A stretch of 64,000 nt of DNA from Halomonas sp. S3-1-1. Its GTDB lineage: Bacteria > Pseudomonadota > Gammaproteobacteria > Pseudomonadales > Halomonadaceae. This document shows, piece after piece, positions 18,315-26,688 of the stretch. The translations under genes were made by a program, and so were the position numbers. The stretch's first letter is position 1, and every line of letters begins with the position of its first letter. The stretch lies in the NCBI RefSeq assembly GCF_023757625.1, contig NZ_JALGBZ010000006.1:124001-188000 (forward strand). Reading direction: 5' to 3'. A model generated the notes under the pieces. The model ran no database searches. It saw nothing but the letters and a program-made list of their open reading frames with translations, and was not told the DNA's origin.

Positions 18315-19243
18315 CCCGATACTTTCATCCGCGGGCGCTGATGTCGCTGACCTACGTTGCCTGCCTGCTAATTACCGCCTGCTACACGCTTTGGCTCTAC
18401 GCCATGGGCTACTACCGCGAACTGATGGTACCGCTGTTTATCACGCTGCTTTTGATAACGGCGGTACTTTTGCACTGTGGCCGCGCTTTTTCGCCCTACG
18501 GGCCTCGAGCGATTTTGCTTGCCAGCGCCTATATCGGCGTCTCTTCGGCCTTCCACTTCGGCCTGACACACTCGCTACTTTGGCTGGGCCTTCCGGTGGC
18601 GGCAGCGTTCGTGCTGCTCCCGCACTGGAGCGCGCTTTGTTTGAATTTGCTCTATACGCCGCTTTGGTGGCTGATACCGCCGATCGAAAGCGACCTTTTT
18701 CCGCTCTCCTTCGGCTACCTGGCGATTATTTTAATGTTCGCGTTGCCTCCCTGGGAACTGTCCCGGCGCCACGCGCTGCTGCGCGCCTCCGATCCTCACG
18801 ACAACGAATGCGATGCTTACGATATCGATACGCTTAAGGAGCGGCTGGGCAACGAGTTTCAGCGCGCTCGGCTGCTCGACAAGCGGCTGGCGGTCTTGGT
18901 GCTCCACCTGCCACAGCTCGACATGGCCGAAGAACAGTTCGGCATTCGCACGAAAAAAGCGCTGCTGGAGGCGCTTTGTAGCGAGGTCAACCGCCGATGC
19001 CGCGATCACGATCTGCTGGGCCGCTCGGGCGGCGCGAATTTTTGGCTGGTGCTACCAGACACCAGCGAAAGCGGCGCACTATTGGTGCGCGAGCGCCTCA
19101 ATCGGGCGCTTTCAAGGCAAGTGCTGATTGAAACCGGCCCGCTCGAGGCGCGAATCGGTGTATGCTTGCCGCGCCCTGACGAGCGCTTCGCGCCTTTCAT
19201 CCAGCGTCTCGAACGGCTATCGGAAACGCTCTATCGTCATTGA
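18311..19243 (+). CDS. Membrane protein with degenerate GGDEF domain (second of a pair)
   Basis: 310 residues. About five membrane segments up to residue 150, then a soluble GGDEF-fold domain: LVLHLPQLDMAEEQFG, LCSEVNRRCRDHDLLGR, and SGGANFWLVLPDTS, where GGANF (240-244) stands in place of GGDEF, followed by the typical GALLVRERLNRAL helix. Both acidic signature residues are lost, so it is unlikely to make c-di-GMP but could still bind a nucleotide or protein. The start was chosen at the ATGA overlap with the first gene; the two look like diverged duplicates. No EAL domain is near. Confidence 0.75.
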   Translation: MTRYFHPRALMSLTYVACLLITACYTLWLYAMGYYRELMVPLFITLLLITAVLLHCGRAFSPYGPRAILLASAYIGVSSAFHFGLTHSLLWLGLPVAAAFVLLPHWSALCLNLLYTPLWWLIPPIESDLFPLSFGYLAIILMFALPPWELSRRHALLRASDPHDNECDAYDIDTLKERLGNEFQRARLLDKRLAVLVLHLPQLDMAEEQFGIRTKKALLEALCSEVNRRCRDHDLLGRSGGANFWLVLPDTSESGALLVRERLNRALSRQVLIETGPLEARIGVCLPRPDERFAPFIQRLERLSETLYRH

Positions 19244-19278
19244 TCAACACAGCACCCCGACCATGAATGGAGTCTTTC

Positions 19279-20676
19279 GTGTCGCTAGCCGAACAGCTGC
19301 TGGATCTCTCGCTTTCCCCTTTTACACTGCTGCTTCTGATCTTTTTGATTTCGGCGCTCGAGTCGCTGGCCGTGGTGGGTCTTTTGGTGCCAGGCGTAGT
19401 GCTGGTAACTGCAGCCGCCTCCATGGCGGGCCATCAGGGCGTGGATATGCTCGGTCTGCTGCTGGCCGCGTTTTTCGGCGCGGTGGCCGGCGATGGGATC
19501 AGCTTCAAGCTCGGCTATGACTACCGCGAACAGATAACGCGGAGGTGGCCGCTGTCCCAGCATCCGGAGTGGCTGGAGCGCGGAGCGCGTTTTTTTGAGC
19601 GCTACGGTATCTATTCGGTGTTCATCGGCCGCTTCGTCGGACCGGTACGGCCGATCATTCCGCTGGTTGCCGGCATGATGCGCATGCGCCCGCGCACCTT
19701 CGTATGGGCCAACCTAAGCTCGGCGCTGGTATGGGCACCCGCCTACGTACTGCCGGGCTATCTTTTGGGCCACACCTGGCAGCGCTATCTGAAACTGCCG
19801 CCTAATATCGAAGCCGCGCTGATGGTCATTGGCGCGATCGTGGTGGTCCTGGCGGTCGTATTTTCTTGGGGGCGCGCCCAATTGGGCCGCCACGGCCGGC
19901 TCTACCTTGTGACCGCGCGTTTGGCGCGACGCCTGCCTTTCGCGCGCCGCCCCTGGCTTGCCATGAGCCAGTCCGGCGAAGTTCCACTGGCATCACTTCT
20001 GCTGTTGATCATCGCCCTGACCGGCTTCTGCGCCTGGACGCTGTACGTGCTGAAATCCCCGGAGTCGCTAACGCTCGATTTGCAGGCACAGCGACTGTTC
20101 GACTGGCTTCGAACCGATTCGCTGCTGTTGGTAAGCTTAGGGCTAGCCAAACTCGGCGACAAGCTCGGCATAGCGGTATTGATAACGCCTTGGGCGCTAT
20201 GGCTTTTGTTCAAGCGGCGTTTCGACGTACTCGTATGCTGGGCGGGGGCACTTGGCGGCGTGGCGCTGCTCAATACCGTCGGCAAGGCGGTGTTCGGTCG
20301 CGCTCGGCCGGACACGCCGGACTACCTGACCGGATCGCTCTCCTACCCAAGCGCCCACACCTCAGGCTTCGTAGTAGTGGTTGGCTTGGCCGCCGCGTTC
20401 ATCGCTGCCGAGTGTTCGCGCCGCTATCGCCTGTGGGTCTATTGGGGGGCAATCATCATCGTACTGCCCATGGCGCTTTCGCGACTTCTGCTCGGGGTGC
20501 ACTGGCTGAGCGATCTGATCGGCGGCGCGCTTCTGGGGCTTTGCGTGTGCGCGTTGACCCGGCTGGTATGGCAACACCGCGCGCGCACTCCGCTGTCGCC
20601 CTGCCCGTTTACGTCGCTAATGGGACTAACGGCGGTCCTGATCGGTCTGCGTATCGCCTTTTTACCTCCGGTATAG
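19279..20676 (+). CDS. DedA-PAP2 fusion: polyprenyl-phosphate flippase-like plus phosphatase
   Basis: 465 residues. N-terminal half: DedA/VTT domain with ESLAVVGLLVPG, the GDGISFKLGY region and GRFVGPVRPIIPLVAG. C-terminal half: PAP2 phosphatase with KX6RP (KAVFGRARP), SAH in YPSAHTSGF and SRLLLGVHWLSD. DedA proteins such as UptA flip undecaprenyl phosphate and PAP2 enzymes remove a phosphate from its diphosphate, so one chain may join both steps of carrier recycling (inference). The start is a GTG with GGAG 6 bases upstream; an ATG 12 bases earlier lacks a ribosome-binding site. Confidence 0.88.
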   Translation: MSLAEQLLDLSLSPFTLLLLIFLISALESLAVVGLLVPGVVLVTAAASMAGHQGVDMLGLLLAAFFGAVAGDGISFKLGYDYREQITRRWPLSQHPEWLERGARFFERYGIYSVFIGRFVGPVRPIIPLVAGMMRMRPRTFVWANLSSALVWAPAYVLPGYLLGHTWQRYLKLPPNIEAALMVIGAIVVVLAVVFSWGRAQLGRHGRLYLVTARLARRLPFARRPWLAMSQSGEVPLASLLLLIIALTGFCAWTLYVLKSPESLTLDLQAQRLFDWLRTDSLLLVSLGLAKLGDKLGIAVLITPWALWLLFKRRFDVLVCWAGALGGVALLNTVGKAVFGRARPDTPDYLTGSLSYPSAHTSGFVVVVGLAAAFIAAECSRRYRLWVYWGAIIIVLPMALSRLLLGVHWLSDLIGGALLGLCVCALTRLVWQHRARTPLSPCPFTSLMGLTAVLIGLRIAFLPPV

Positions 20677-20690
20677 CGAAGGCAAGCCAC

Positions 20691-21314
20691 CTAACCCAGC
20701 GCCAGCCATAACCCTACGCCGATCATCAGCGTGCCGGCAATACGGTTCATCAGGCGCACGTTACCGCTTTTACCCAGCGTTTTACGCAGAGTCTTGCCGC
20801 CGGTGGCGTACACCAGAAGGCTTGCAAACTCGATGACGAGAATCACCGCGATCAGCGCGGCGAGCTGATGAAAAAGCGCCCGACTGCTGTCGAGAAACGG
20901 CGGTAAAAGCGCGACGAAAAACGCCCATCCCTTAGGGTTGGCGATCGCCGTGACGAAGCCCTGGCTTGCAAGCTGAAGACGCCCGGCGGGTAGGCCGGTC
21001 TCGATCTCGGAAGGAATGGCCATACGCCCCCGCGAGCGCCACATCATCACGCCAAGGTAGACCAGGTACGCCCCGCCAACCCACTTGAACACGATAAAGA
21101 GCGCCGGCTGCTTGAGCATCAGCGCGGCCACGCCGGCGCCCGCCGCCGCGGCCACCAGCCCCACGCCCAAAAGCTCGCCGGCCATCATCCAGAGCGTGCG
21201 TTTGACGCCCTGGGTCATGCCCAGCACCATCGAGAGCGTCATGCACATGCCAGGCGTCAGCGATACGAACAAAAAGGTGGGGATGAAGACGGAAAGCGTG
21301 GCCCAAGAGAGCAT
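20691..21314 (-). CDS. LysE family amino-acid or metabolite exporter
   Basis: 207 residues, six membrane segments. Seen: FVSLTPGMCMTLSMVLGM near the start (family PGP-like motif), FKWVGGAYLVYLG, and FVTAIANPKGWAFFVALLPPF with the conserved NPK. Substrate cannot be told. Converges on the DedA-PAP2 gene with a 14-base gap. Confidence 0.9.
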   Translation of the reverse strand: MLSWATLSVFIPTFLFVSLTPGMCMTLSMVLGMTQGVKRTLWMMAGELLGVGLVAAAAGAGVAALMLKQPALFIVFKWVGGAYLVYLGVMMWRSRGRMAIPSEIETGLPAGRLQLASQGFVTAIANPKGWAFFVALLPPFLDSSRALFHQLAALIAVILVIEFASLLVYATGGKTLRKTLGKSGNVRLMNRIAGTLMIGVGLWLALG

Positions 21315-21369
21315 GTGCGTGAATCCTTGAGAAAGTCGAAATGAACAACCGAACCTCAGCGGGGCTTAC

Positions 21370-22008
21370 CTATTCGGGTTCGCCCCAGCGCGCCATCAGG
21401 GTATGGGCGATACCGAGCTGGTTGAGAATGCGCGCGACGATAAAATCGATCATCTCTTCGATCGCGCGCGGGCGGTGGTAAAACCCGGGTGCGGCGGGCA
21501 GAATCACCGCGCCGAGTCGGCTCAGCGTCAGCATGTGCTCGAGATGAATCGCTGAGAACGGTGTTTCCCGCGGCACCAGCACGAGCGTGCGGCGCTCCTT
21601 GAGCGCGACGTCTGCGGCGCGCTCGATCAGGTTGTTGCTCGCCCCGGTGGCGACCGCTGACAGCGTGCCGGTCGAGCAGGGGCAGATCACCATCGCGGAC
21701 GGCGCCCCGGAGCCCGAGGCGACCGGCGCCATCCAGTCCTCGCGGCCGAAACAGCGAATCTGGCCCTCGGCGGCCCCGCTCAGCGCCGTCAAAGCCTCCT
21801 GCAGGCGCTCGGGCTTGGCGGGCAGATCCACGTCGGTTTCGGTCGCGATCACCATATGAGCGGCTTTGGAGATCATTACCCACACCTCGTGGCCGGCCTC
21901 GATTAGCACCTCGATCAATCTGAGCCCGTACTGTGCGCCGGAGGCACCGGTGAGCGCCACGCTCACCGGTGCCTTGAAGGCTGTCGCGGTATCTGGCTGC
22001 ATCGACAT
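21370..22008 (-). CDS. ubiX: Flavin prenyltransferase UbiX
   Basis: Makes prenylated FMN, the cofactor of the UbiD decarboxylase in ubiquinone synthesis. 212 residues. Seen: VALTGASGAQYGLRLIEVL, the CPCSTGTLSAVATGASNNLI region, VPRETPFSAIHLEHM and ILPAAPGFYHRPRAIEEM. ATG directly abuts the mpl stop codon, so it is the second gene of an mpl-ubiX pair. Confidence 0.96.
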   Translation of the reverse strand: MSMQPDTATAFKAPVSVALTGASGAQYGLRLIEVLIEAGHEVWVMISKAAHMVIATETDVDLPAKPERLQEALTALSGAAEGQIRCFGREDWMAPVASGSGAPSAMVICPCSTGTLSAVATGASNNLIERAADVALKERRTLVLVPRETPFSAIHLEHMLTLSRLGAVILPAAPGFYHRPRAIEEMIDFIVARILNQLGIAHTLMARWGEPE

Positions 22009-23385
22009 TTAGCTCTCCCTGGCGCGAAGCGCGCTTAAAAGCCGTTCGTGAACCCCGGCAAAGCCGCCGTTGGACATCACCACGATGCGATCCTGAGGCA
22101 GCGCCTTGGCCACCACGGCGCTTACCAGCGCGTCGATATCATGATAAAGCGCGCCGTGGCCCTGCTCGTCGACCAGCGAGGCCATTGACCAGTCAAGCCC
22201 GGCAGGTTCGAACCAGAACACCGCGTCGGCATCGCTGACGCAAGCCTTCAGGCGATCGCGCAGCGCCCCCAACCGCATGGTGTTCGAGCGCGGCTCGATG
22301 ACCGCCAGAAGCCGCCCCTTGGGCGTGGCGGCTCGCAGGCCCTTCAGAGTCGCAGCAATCGCCGTGGGATGATGGGCGAAGTCATCGATCACCTGGACGC
22401 CGCCGATGTCGCCGCGCACCTCCTGGCGGCGGCGCGGCGTTTGAAAACGCGAAAGCGCGGCGCACGCCCGCGGCAAATCCACGCCCAGCTGGCGCGCGCA
22501 GGCGAGCGCGGCAAGCGCATTGCAGGCGTTGTGCTCGCCGGTCAGCCCCCACTCCACTACGCCATCATCAGAAGTGTCGCCCTGCTCGAATATGACCTTG
22601 AACCGGCTGGCATCCGGCTGCTCCAGCTGGTAGCGCCACGGGCTTTTCGCATCACTCCCAAAAAACACCACCGGCGACCAGGCGCCCATTTCGAGCACGC
22701 GCGAAAGCGCCGGCTGGTGATCAGCCACTAGCAGCAAACCCTTGCTCGGCACAATGCGCACCAGGTGATGAAACTGGCGCTCGATCGCGGCCAGGTCCGG
22801 AAAAATATCGGCATGGTCGAATTCGAGATTGTTGAGCACCGCGATGTGCGGGCGGTAGTGGACGAACTTGGAGCGCTTGTCGAAAAAGGCGGTATCGTAC
22901 TCGTCCGCTTCGACCACGAAGGGGCCATCCGGCGCCCCGAGGCGCGCCGAGACGCCGAAATTGCGCGGCACCCCGCCAATCAGAAAGCCTGGCGCCTTGC
23001 CCGCGCTGTCCAAAAGCCAGGCAAGCAGACTCGCCGTGGTGGTTTTGCCGTGGGTGCCGGCAACGGCGATGACCTGGCGGCCTGGGAGCACGTAGTCGGC
23101 GAGCCACTGCGCGCCGGAAGTGTAGCGCAGCGTCGAATTCAGCAGCGCCTCGACCTCGGGATTACCGCGGGAAAGCGCATTGCCCACCACCACCAGGTCG
23201 ATATCCGCGTCGAGATTCTCGGCGCGATAACCCTCCATAAGAGCGATACCCGCTTCCTCTAGCTGGGTGCTCATGGGCGGGTAAACGTTGGCATCCGAGC
23301 CGCTGACCCGGTGGCCGAGCTCCCGCGCCAACAGCGCCAGGCTACCCATGAAAGTGCCACAGATACCGATAACATGCAGATGCAT
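22009..23385 (-). CDS. mpl: UDP-N-acetylmuramate:L-Ala-gamma-D-Glu-meso-DAP ligase
   Basis: Peptidoglycan recycling enzyme that rejoins recovered tripeptide to UDP-MurNAc in the cytoplasm. 458 residues in three Mur-ligase domains. Seen: HVIGICGTFMGSLALLA, P-loop AGTHGKTTTASLLAW, EADEYDTAFFDKRSKFVHY, GEHNACNALAALA and DDFAHHPTAIAATL. GGGAG lies 6 bases before the start. Confidence 0.97.
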   Translation of the reverse strand: MHLHVIGICGTFMGSLALLARELGHRVSGSDANVYPPMSTQLEEAGIALMEGYRAENLDADIDLVVVGNALSRGNPEVEALLNSTLRYTSGAQWLADYVLPGRQVIAVAGTHGKTTTASLLAWLLDSAGKAPGFLIGGVPRNFGVSARLGAPDGPFVVEADEYDTAFFDKRSKFVHYRPHIAVLNNLEFDHADIFPDLAAIERQFHHLVRIVPSKGLLLVADHQPALSRVLEMGAWSPVVFFGSDAKSPWRYQLEQPDASRFKVIFEQGDTSDDGVVEWGLTGEHNACNALAALACARQLGVDLPRACAALSRFQTPRRRQEVRGDIGGVQVIDDFAHHPTAIAATLKGLRAATPKGRLLAVIEPRSNTMRLGALRDRLKACVSDADAVFWFEPAGLDWSMASLVDEQGHGALYHDIDALVSAVVAKALPQDRIVVMSNGGFAGVHERLLSALRARES

Positions 23386-23603
23386 GGGTCGCTCCCTTAC
23401 TTGCCGACACCGCGTTTGAAACGGCGCGCATGAAAAACGTAAAAAAATCAGCCGATGAGCCTAGCACGCCTTGGCCGAGCGCTCACCACTGCCGCTGATT
23501 AAATCCGCCCGCGATGTGACAACGAAGGCGCTTTGTAGCAGGATTGCCGCTTTATCGACCCACCCTTTCGAGCAGGGCGCCCTGTCGCCCTTGGGAGTAC
23601 ACG

Positions 23604-23990
23604 ATGCGTAGTGTGATTCGCACCTTCTTTCGCGGCGTTCGCTTGGTGATGACGCCGTTTATGCTGGCCCAGGAAAAGCTCTCCACGCCTAAGGGCATGG
23701 AGCGCACCCCGGAGGAGCAGGGCCAAGTGGATGAAGCCTGCCGCGAGCTTGCGCTTTACCAGTTTCGTAGCTGCCCGTTTTGTATCAAGGTGCGCAAGGA
23801 GATCGCCCGGCTGAACCTTCCCATCGAAACCCGCGACGCCCAGCACGATGCCAATCATCGACAGGCGCTCGAGCAAGGCGGTGGCAAGGTCAAGGTACCG
23901 TGCCTTCGCATCGAGCATGGCGACGGCCAGACCGAGTGGCTGTATGAGTCAAGCGACATCAACCGCTGGCTCGAATCGCGCTTTGGCTAG
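23604..23990 (+). CDS. Glutaredoxin-like thiol-redox protein
   Basis: 128 residues. A hydrophobic-basic N-terminal stretch (IRTFFRGVRLVMTPFMLAQ, possible membrane anchor or amphipathic helix) precedes a thioredoxin-fold domain with FRSCPFCIKVRKEI, the CxxC redox site, and KVKVPCLRIEHG with the cis-proline. Similar small GST-N/glutaredoxin proteins occur widely in gammaproteobacteria; the partner is unknown. The start is set by GGGAG 6 bases upstream. Divergent from mpl. Confidence 0.85.
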   Translation: MRSVIRTFFRGVRLVMTPFMLAQEKLSTPKGMERTPEEQGQVDEACRELALYQFRSCPFCIKVRKEIARLNLPIETRDAQHDANHRQALEQGGGKVKVPCLRIEHGDGQTEWLYESSDINRWLESRFG

Positions 23991-23992
23991 CC

Positions 23993-24060
23993 CTTAAAAC
24001 AGTTCTTGAAAGCAGTCCTTGAAAATCGCCCTTGAAACAGGCGTTAAAACGGTCTTCAAA
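23993..24060. repeat. Degenerate ~13-bp tandem repeat after the glutaredoxin stop
   Basis: The core TTGAAA appears at 13-base intervals (CTTGAA at 24005, 24018, 24031), flanked by the weaker copies CTTAAA, GTTAAA and CTTCAAA. It starts just after the stop codon and runs to the end of the convergent neighbour. The 13-base period places a TGA in each of the three frames. Confidence 0.6.
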
Positions 24061-24619
24061 ATTCCACTCGCCGTGCGCGCAGCTCAAAGCGCCCGGAAAG
24101 CGCGGCGGGCTCGCTTTCACTTTGGCCAGCGGGGGCGCGCTCGAGCTCGAATTCGCCGTCGATGCGGCCGGCAAGCGTGAGCCAGGCGCCATCGCGCTCG
24201 GCACGCGCAAGCGTCACCTCGAGCGCGCCGGGGGCCGCGCGGTATACAGGCCCCGTGGTGTCGCTGCTGATGAAGTAAACCGCCTCGGCCTGCTCGAGCG
24301 TTAACGTCTCGCCCGTCTCGCTCAGCGATAGCCGCAGCGCCAGCGAGTCGCGGGGGCTCGGGTCGTCGGCGTCGGTAAAGCCCGTGATATCGACCATCAA
24401 CGCCTGGCGCTGCTCGACGAAACTGGCGCTGACATCGTCGTTTTCACCGTGGAGATACCAGACCATCGGCTCACCGTCGAAGGTGGCGCTGATTGCCGGT
24501 ATCGGATCGTCGTCTGCCAGCGCGGTCGCCGATAACAGTGCTGCTAACGCGGCGTGCATGGGCGCTCGCCCAAGCGCACCCAAAAGGCGTCGTAAGGATA
24601 CAAGCGTGCGCGCGATCAT
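24056..24619 (-). CDS. Exported protein of unknown function
   Basis: 187 residues, no family recognised. An N-terminal signal peptide (basic start, hydrophobic HAALAALLSATALA, then ADDD) indicates periplasmic location. The rest is acidic and looks beta-rich, with phrases such as ISATFDGEPMVWYLHGE, LRLSLSETGETLTLEQAEAVYF and a C-terminal LSGRFELRARRVEF, compatible with a small beta sandwich. The start is fixed by AGGAG 6 bases upstream. Divergent from the peptide ABC operon, so they may share control. Confidence 0.7.
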   Translation of the reverse strand: MIARTLVSLRRLLGALGRAPMHAALAALLSATALADDDPIPAISATFDGEPMVWYLHGENDDVSASFVEQRQALMVDITGFTDADDPSPRDSLALRLSLSETGETLTLEQAEAVYFISSDTTGPVYRAAPGALEVTLARAERDGAWLTLAGRIDGEFELERAPAGQSESEPAALSGRFELRARRVEF

Positions 24620-24925
24620 GGCCTTCTCCTGTTCTGGCGGGTGATAAATCATACGTTAGTTTTATTTCATGTATAAGGCGCGGTGCGGCCTGGCGCCGGT
24701 TCATTCGGCAGATGAATGGGTCGTGTCATTTTTTCGATTGTGTCCAGTCACAGCCTCTCTCTATGTTATTAGCACTGCGTCGTCAAAGGCGCTGCAGACC
24801 AAAATCTCTTTTGAGATCGCCGCTTGGCGTTTGATGCTTGCACTAACCGTGTCTTCGGAACCGGCGCCGGTGGTTCACAGGCGCTGATCAAGTTGAATCA
24901 ACAATAACGTGGGATGGGAACAAAC
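24620..24925. other. Divergent regulatory gap before the peptide ABC operon
   Basis: 306 bases without a gene. It contains a perfect 12-bp palindrome ACCGGCGCCGGT (24860-24871) and an inverted repeat GTTGA-A-TCAAC (24892-24902) close to the binding-protein start. Either may be an operator or mRNA hairpin; no convincing promoter was found. Confidence 0.35.
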
Positions 24926-26512
24926 ATGATGTCTAAAAAAGCCGTTTTTAAAAAAACCATGCTGGCCTCGATCATCGGCGCGGCCTTTGCAGGCTCCGCG
25001 CTGGTGTCAACGGCGGCGAGCGCTGAAACGCTGCGTATCGGCTACGCCGCCGACCCGGAAACGCTGGATATTCACGAACAGCTCTCCGGCGGCATGCTGC
25101 GCTTCTCGCATCTATCCTTTGACCCGCTGGTACGCTGGACCAAGGATTTCCAGTTCGAGCCGCGCTTGGCCACTGAGTGGGAGCAGGTCGACGAGACCCA
25201 CTTGCGCATGACGCTGCGTGAAGGCGTGACCTTCCACTCCGGCAACGAGTTCACGGCCAAGGACGTGGTCTGGACCATCGAGCGCCTCAAGGAGAGCCCG
25301 GACTACCGCGCGATCTTCGAGCCGGTAGAAAGCGCCGAGGCCATTGACGACTACACAGTCGAAATCACCACCGCCGAGCCCTACCCGCTGCTGCTCAACC
25401 TGGCCACCTACATCTTCCCGATGGACAGCGCCTTCTACACCGGCGAAACCGAAGACGGCAGCGACAAGTCCGAAATCGTTAAGGCAGGCGACTCATTTGC
25501 CTCACGCAATATCTCCGGTACTGGGCCTTTCGAAGTCACCAGCCGCCGTCAGGGCGTGCAGGTGGACTTCGAGCGCTTCGACGACTACTGGGACACCGAA
25601 AGCGAAGGCAACGTGTCCGAGATCATTTTGACGCCGATCTCCGAGAACGCCTCTCGCGTGGCCGCCCTGCTCTCCGGCGGCGTGGATTTCATCGACGCCG
25701 TGCCGCCCAACGATCTTGATCGCGTGCGCGAGGCGCAGAACATCAATCTGATCGAGGTGCCCGGTACGCGCATCATCGGCTTCCAGCTCAACGAAGAGCG
25801 GGTCGAAGCGTTCCAGGACGCGCGCGTGCGCCAGGCCGTTGACCTGGCCATCAACCAGGAAGGCATCGCCGATCGGTTGATGCGCGGCTTCGCCACCCCC
25901 GCCGGTCAGCTCTCTGCCGAGGGCTACGTCGGCCACAACCCGGAGCTGGTGCCGCGCTACGATATCGAACGCGCTCAGGAACTGATGGCAGAAGCCGGCT
26001 ATGAAGATGGCTTCACCATCGACATGATCGCGCCGAACAACCGCTACGTGAACGATGCCCAGATCGCCCAGGCTGTCGCCAACATGCTTTCGCGTATCAA
26101 CATCACCGTAAACCTTCGCACGATGCCGCTGGCCCAGTATTGGCCGGAGTACGACGAGCGCGGCTCGGACATGGCGATGGTCGGCTGGCACTCGGATACC
26201 GAAGATACCGCCAACCTGTTCCAGTACCTGACCTTCTGCCCGAATGAAGAGACCGGCGCCGGCCAGTACAACTACGGCGGCTACTGCAACGAAGAGATCG
26301 ACGCGCTGGTGACCGAAGCCGACAGCGAAACCGACTTGGAAAAACGCGCCGAGATGCTGCAAGAAGCCGAAGCCATGCTTTATGAAGACGTGGGCTACAT
26401 CACGCTTCACTGGCAGAACCTGGCCTACGCCGCCGCCGACGGTGTCGACATCGAGCCGGTCGTCAACGCGATCGACTTCCCCTACCTTGGCGATCTGGTC
26501 ATCACCCGGTAA
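24926..26512 (+). CDS. Periplasmic peptide-binding protein (SBP family 5, Dpp/Opp type)
   Basis: 528 residues with a signal peptide (IIGAAFAGSALVSTAASA, cleaved before ETLRIGY). Family hallmarks: GYAADPETLDIHEQ, FDPLVRWTKDFQFEPRLA, LREGVTFHSGNEFTAKDVVW and the C-terminal EAMLYEDVGYITLHW. A paired GGGA lies before the first ATG of two adjacent ATGs. It is the first gene of a five-gene transporter operon. Dipeptides or short peptides are the likely ligand, but family members also bind nickel, heme or opines. Confidence 0.93.
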   Translation: MMSKKAVFKKTMLASIIGAAFAGSALVSTAASAETLRIGYAADPETLDIHEQLSGGMLRFSHLSFDPLVRWTKDFQFEPRLATEWEQVDETHLRMTLREGVTFHSGNEFTAKDVVWTIERLKESPDYRAIFEPVESAEAIDDYTVEITTAEPYPLLLNLATYIFPMDSAFYTGETEDGSDKSEIVKAGDSFASRNISGTGPFEVTSRRQGVQVDFERFDDYWDTESEGNVSEIILTPISENASRVAALLSGGVDFIDAVPPNDLDRVREAQNINLIEVPGTRIIGFQLNEERVEAFQDARVRQAVDLAINQEGIADRLMRGFATPAGQLSAEGYVGHNPELVPRYDIERAQELMAEAGYEDGFTIDMIAPNNRYVNDAQIAQAVANMLSRINITVNLRTMPLAQYWPEYDERGSDMAMVGWHSDTEDTANLFQYLTFCPNEETGAGQYNYGGYCNEEIDALVTEADSETDLEKRAEMLQEAEAMLYEDVGYITLHWQNLAYAAADGVDIEPVVNAIDFPYLGDLVITR

Positions 26513-26558
26513 CTCACGGGATCGTAAGGCCCTTCAAGCTCGACGTTTTAGCATGGAT

Positions 26559-26589
26559 GCTTCGCTCCCCACTTGGTGGGGAGCGAAGC
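26559..26589 (+). other. Intercistronic stem-loop between binding protein and permease genes
   Basis: A perfect 14-bp stem (GCTTCGCTCCCCAC with its reverse complement) and a 3-base loop. No T run follows, so it is not a standard terminator. Such structures after a binding-protein gene commonly protect the upstream mRNA and keep permease levels lower. Confidence 0.7.
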
Positions 26590-26613
26590 GTTGCGTTGGG
26601 CTTTATCCGGCAT

Positions 26614-26666
26614 TGACCAACGATCTTGTTGCCAGCGGCCTTTTTGCCAACGATCTTCCTGCCAAC
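26614..26666. repeat. Imperfect 30-bp direct repeat before the permease gene
   Basis: CCAACGATCTT occurs at 26617 and 26647, each followed by TGCCA(G/A)CG. Both copies lie between the stem-loop and the permease start. Confidence 0.6.
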
Positions 26667-26688
26667 GTATACACAGGTGGCGTACGCC

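Noticed and set aside
26559-26589. Stem-loop as a terminator of the binding-protein gene
   Set aside because: No T run follows on either strand and the permease genes depend on read-through; treated as an mRNA stability element.
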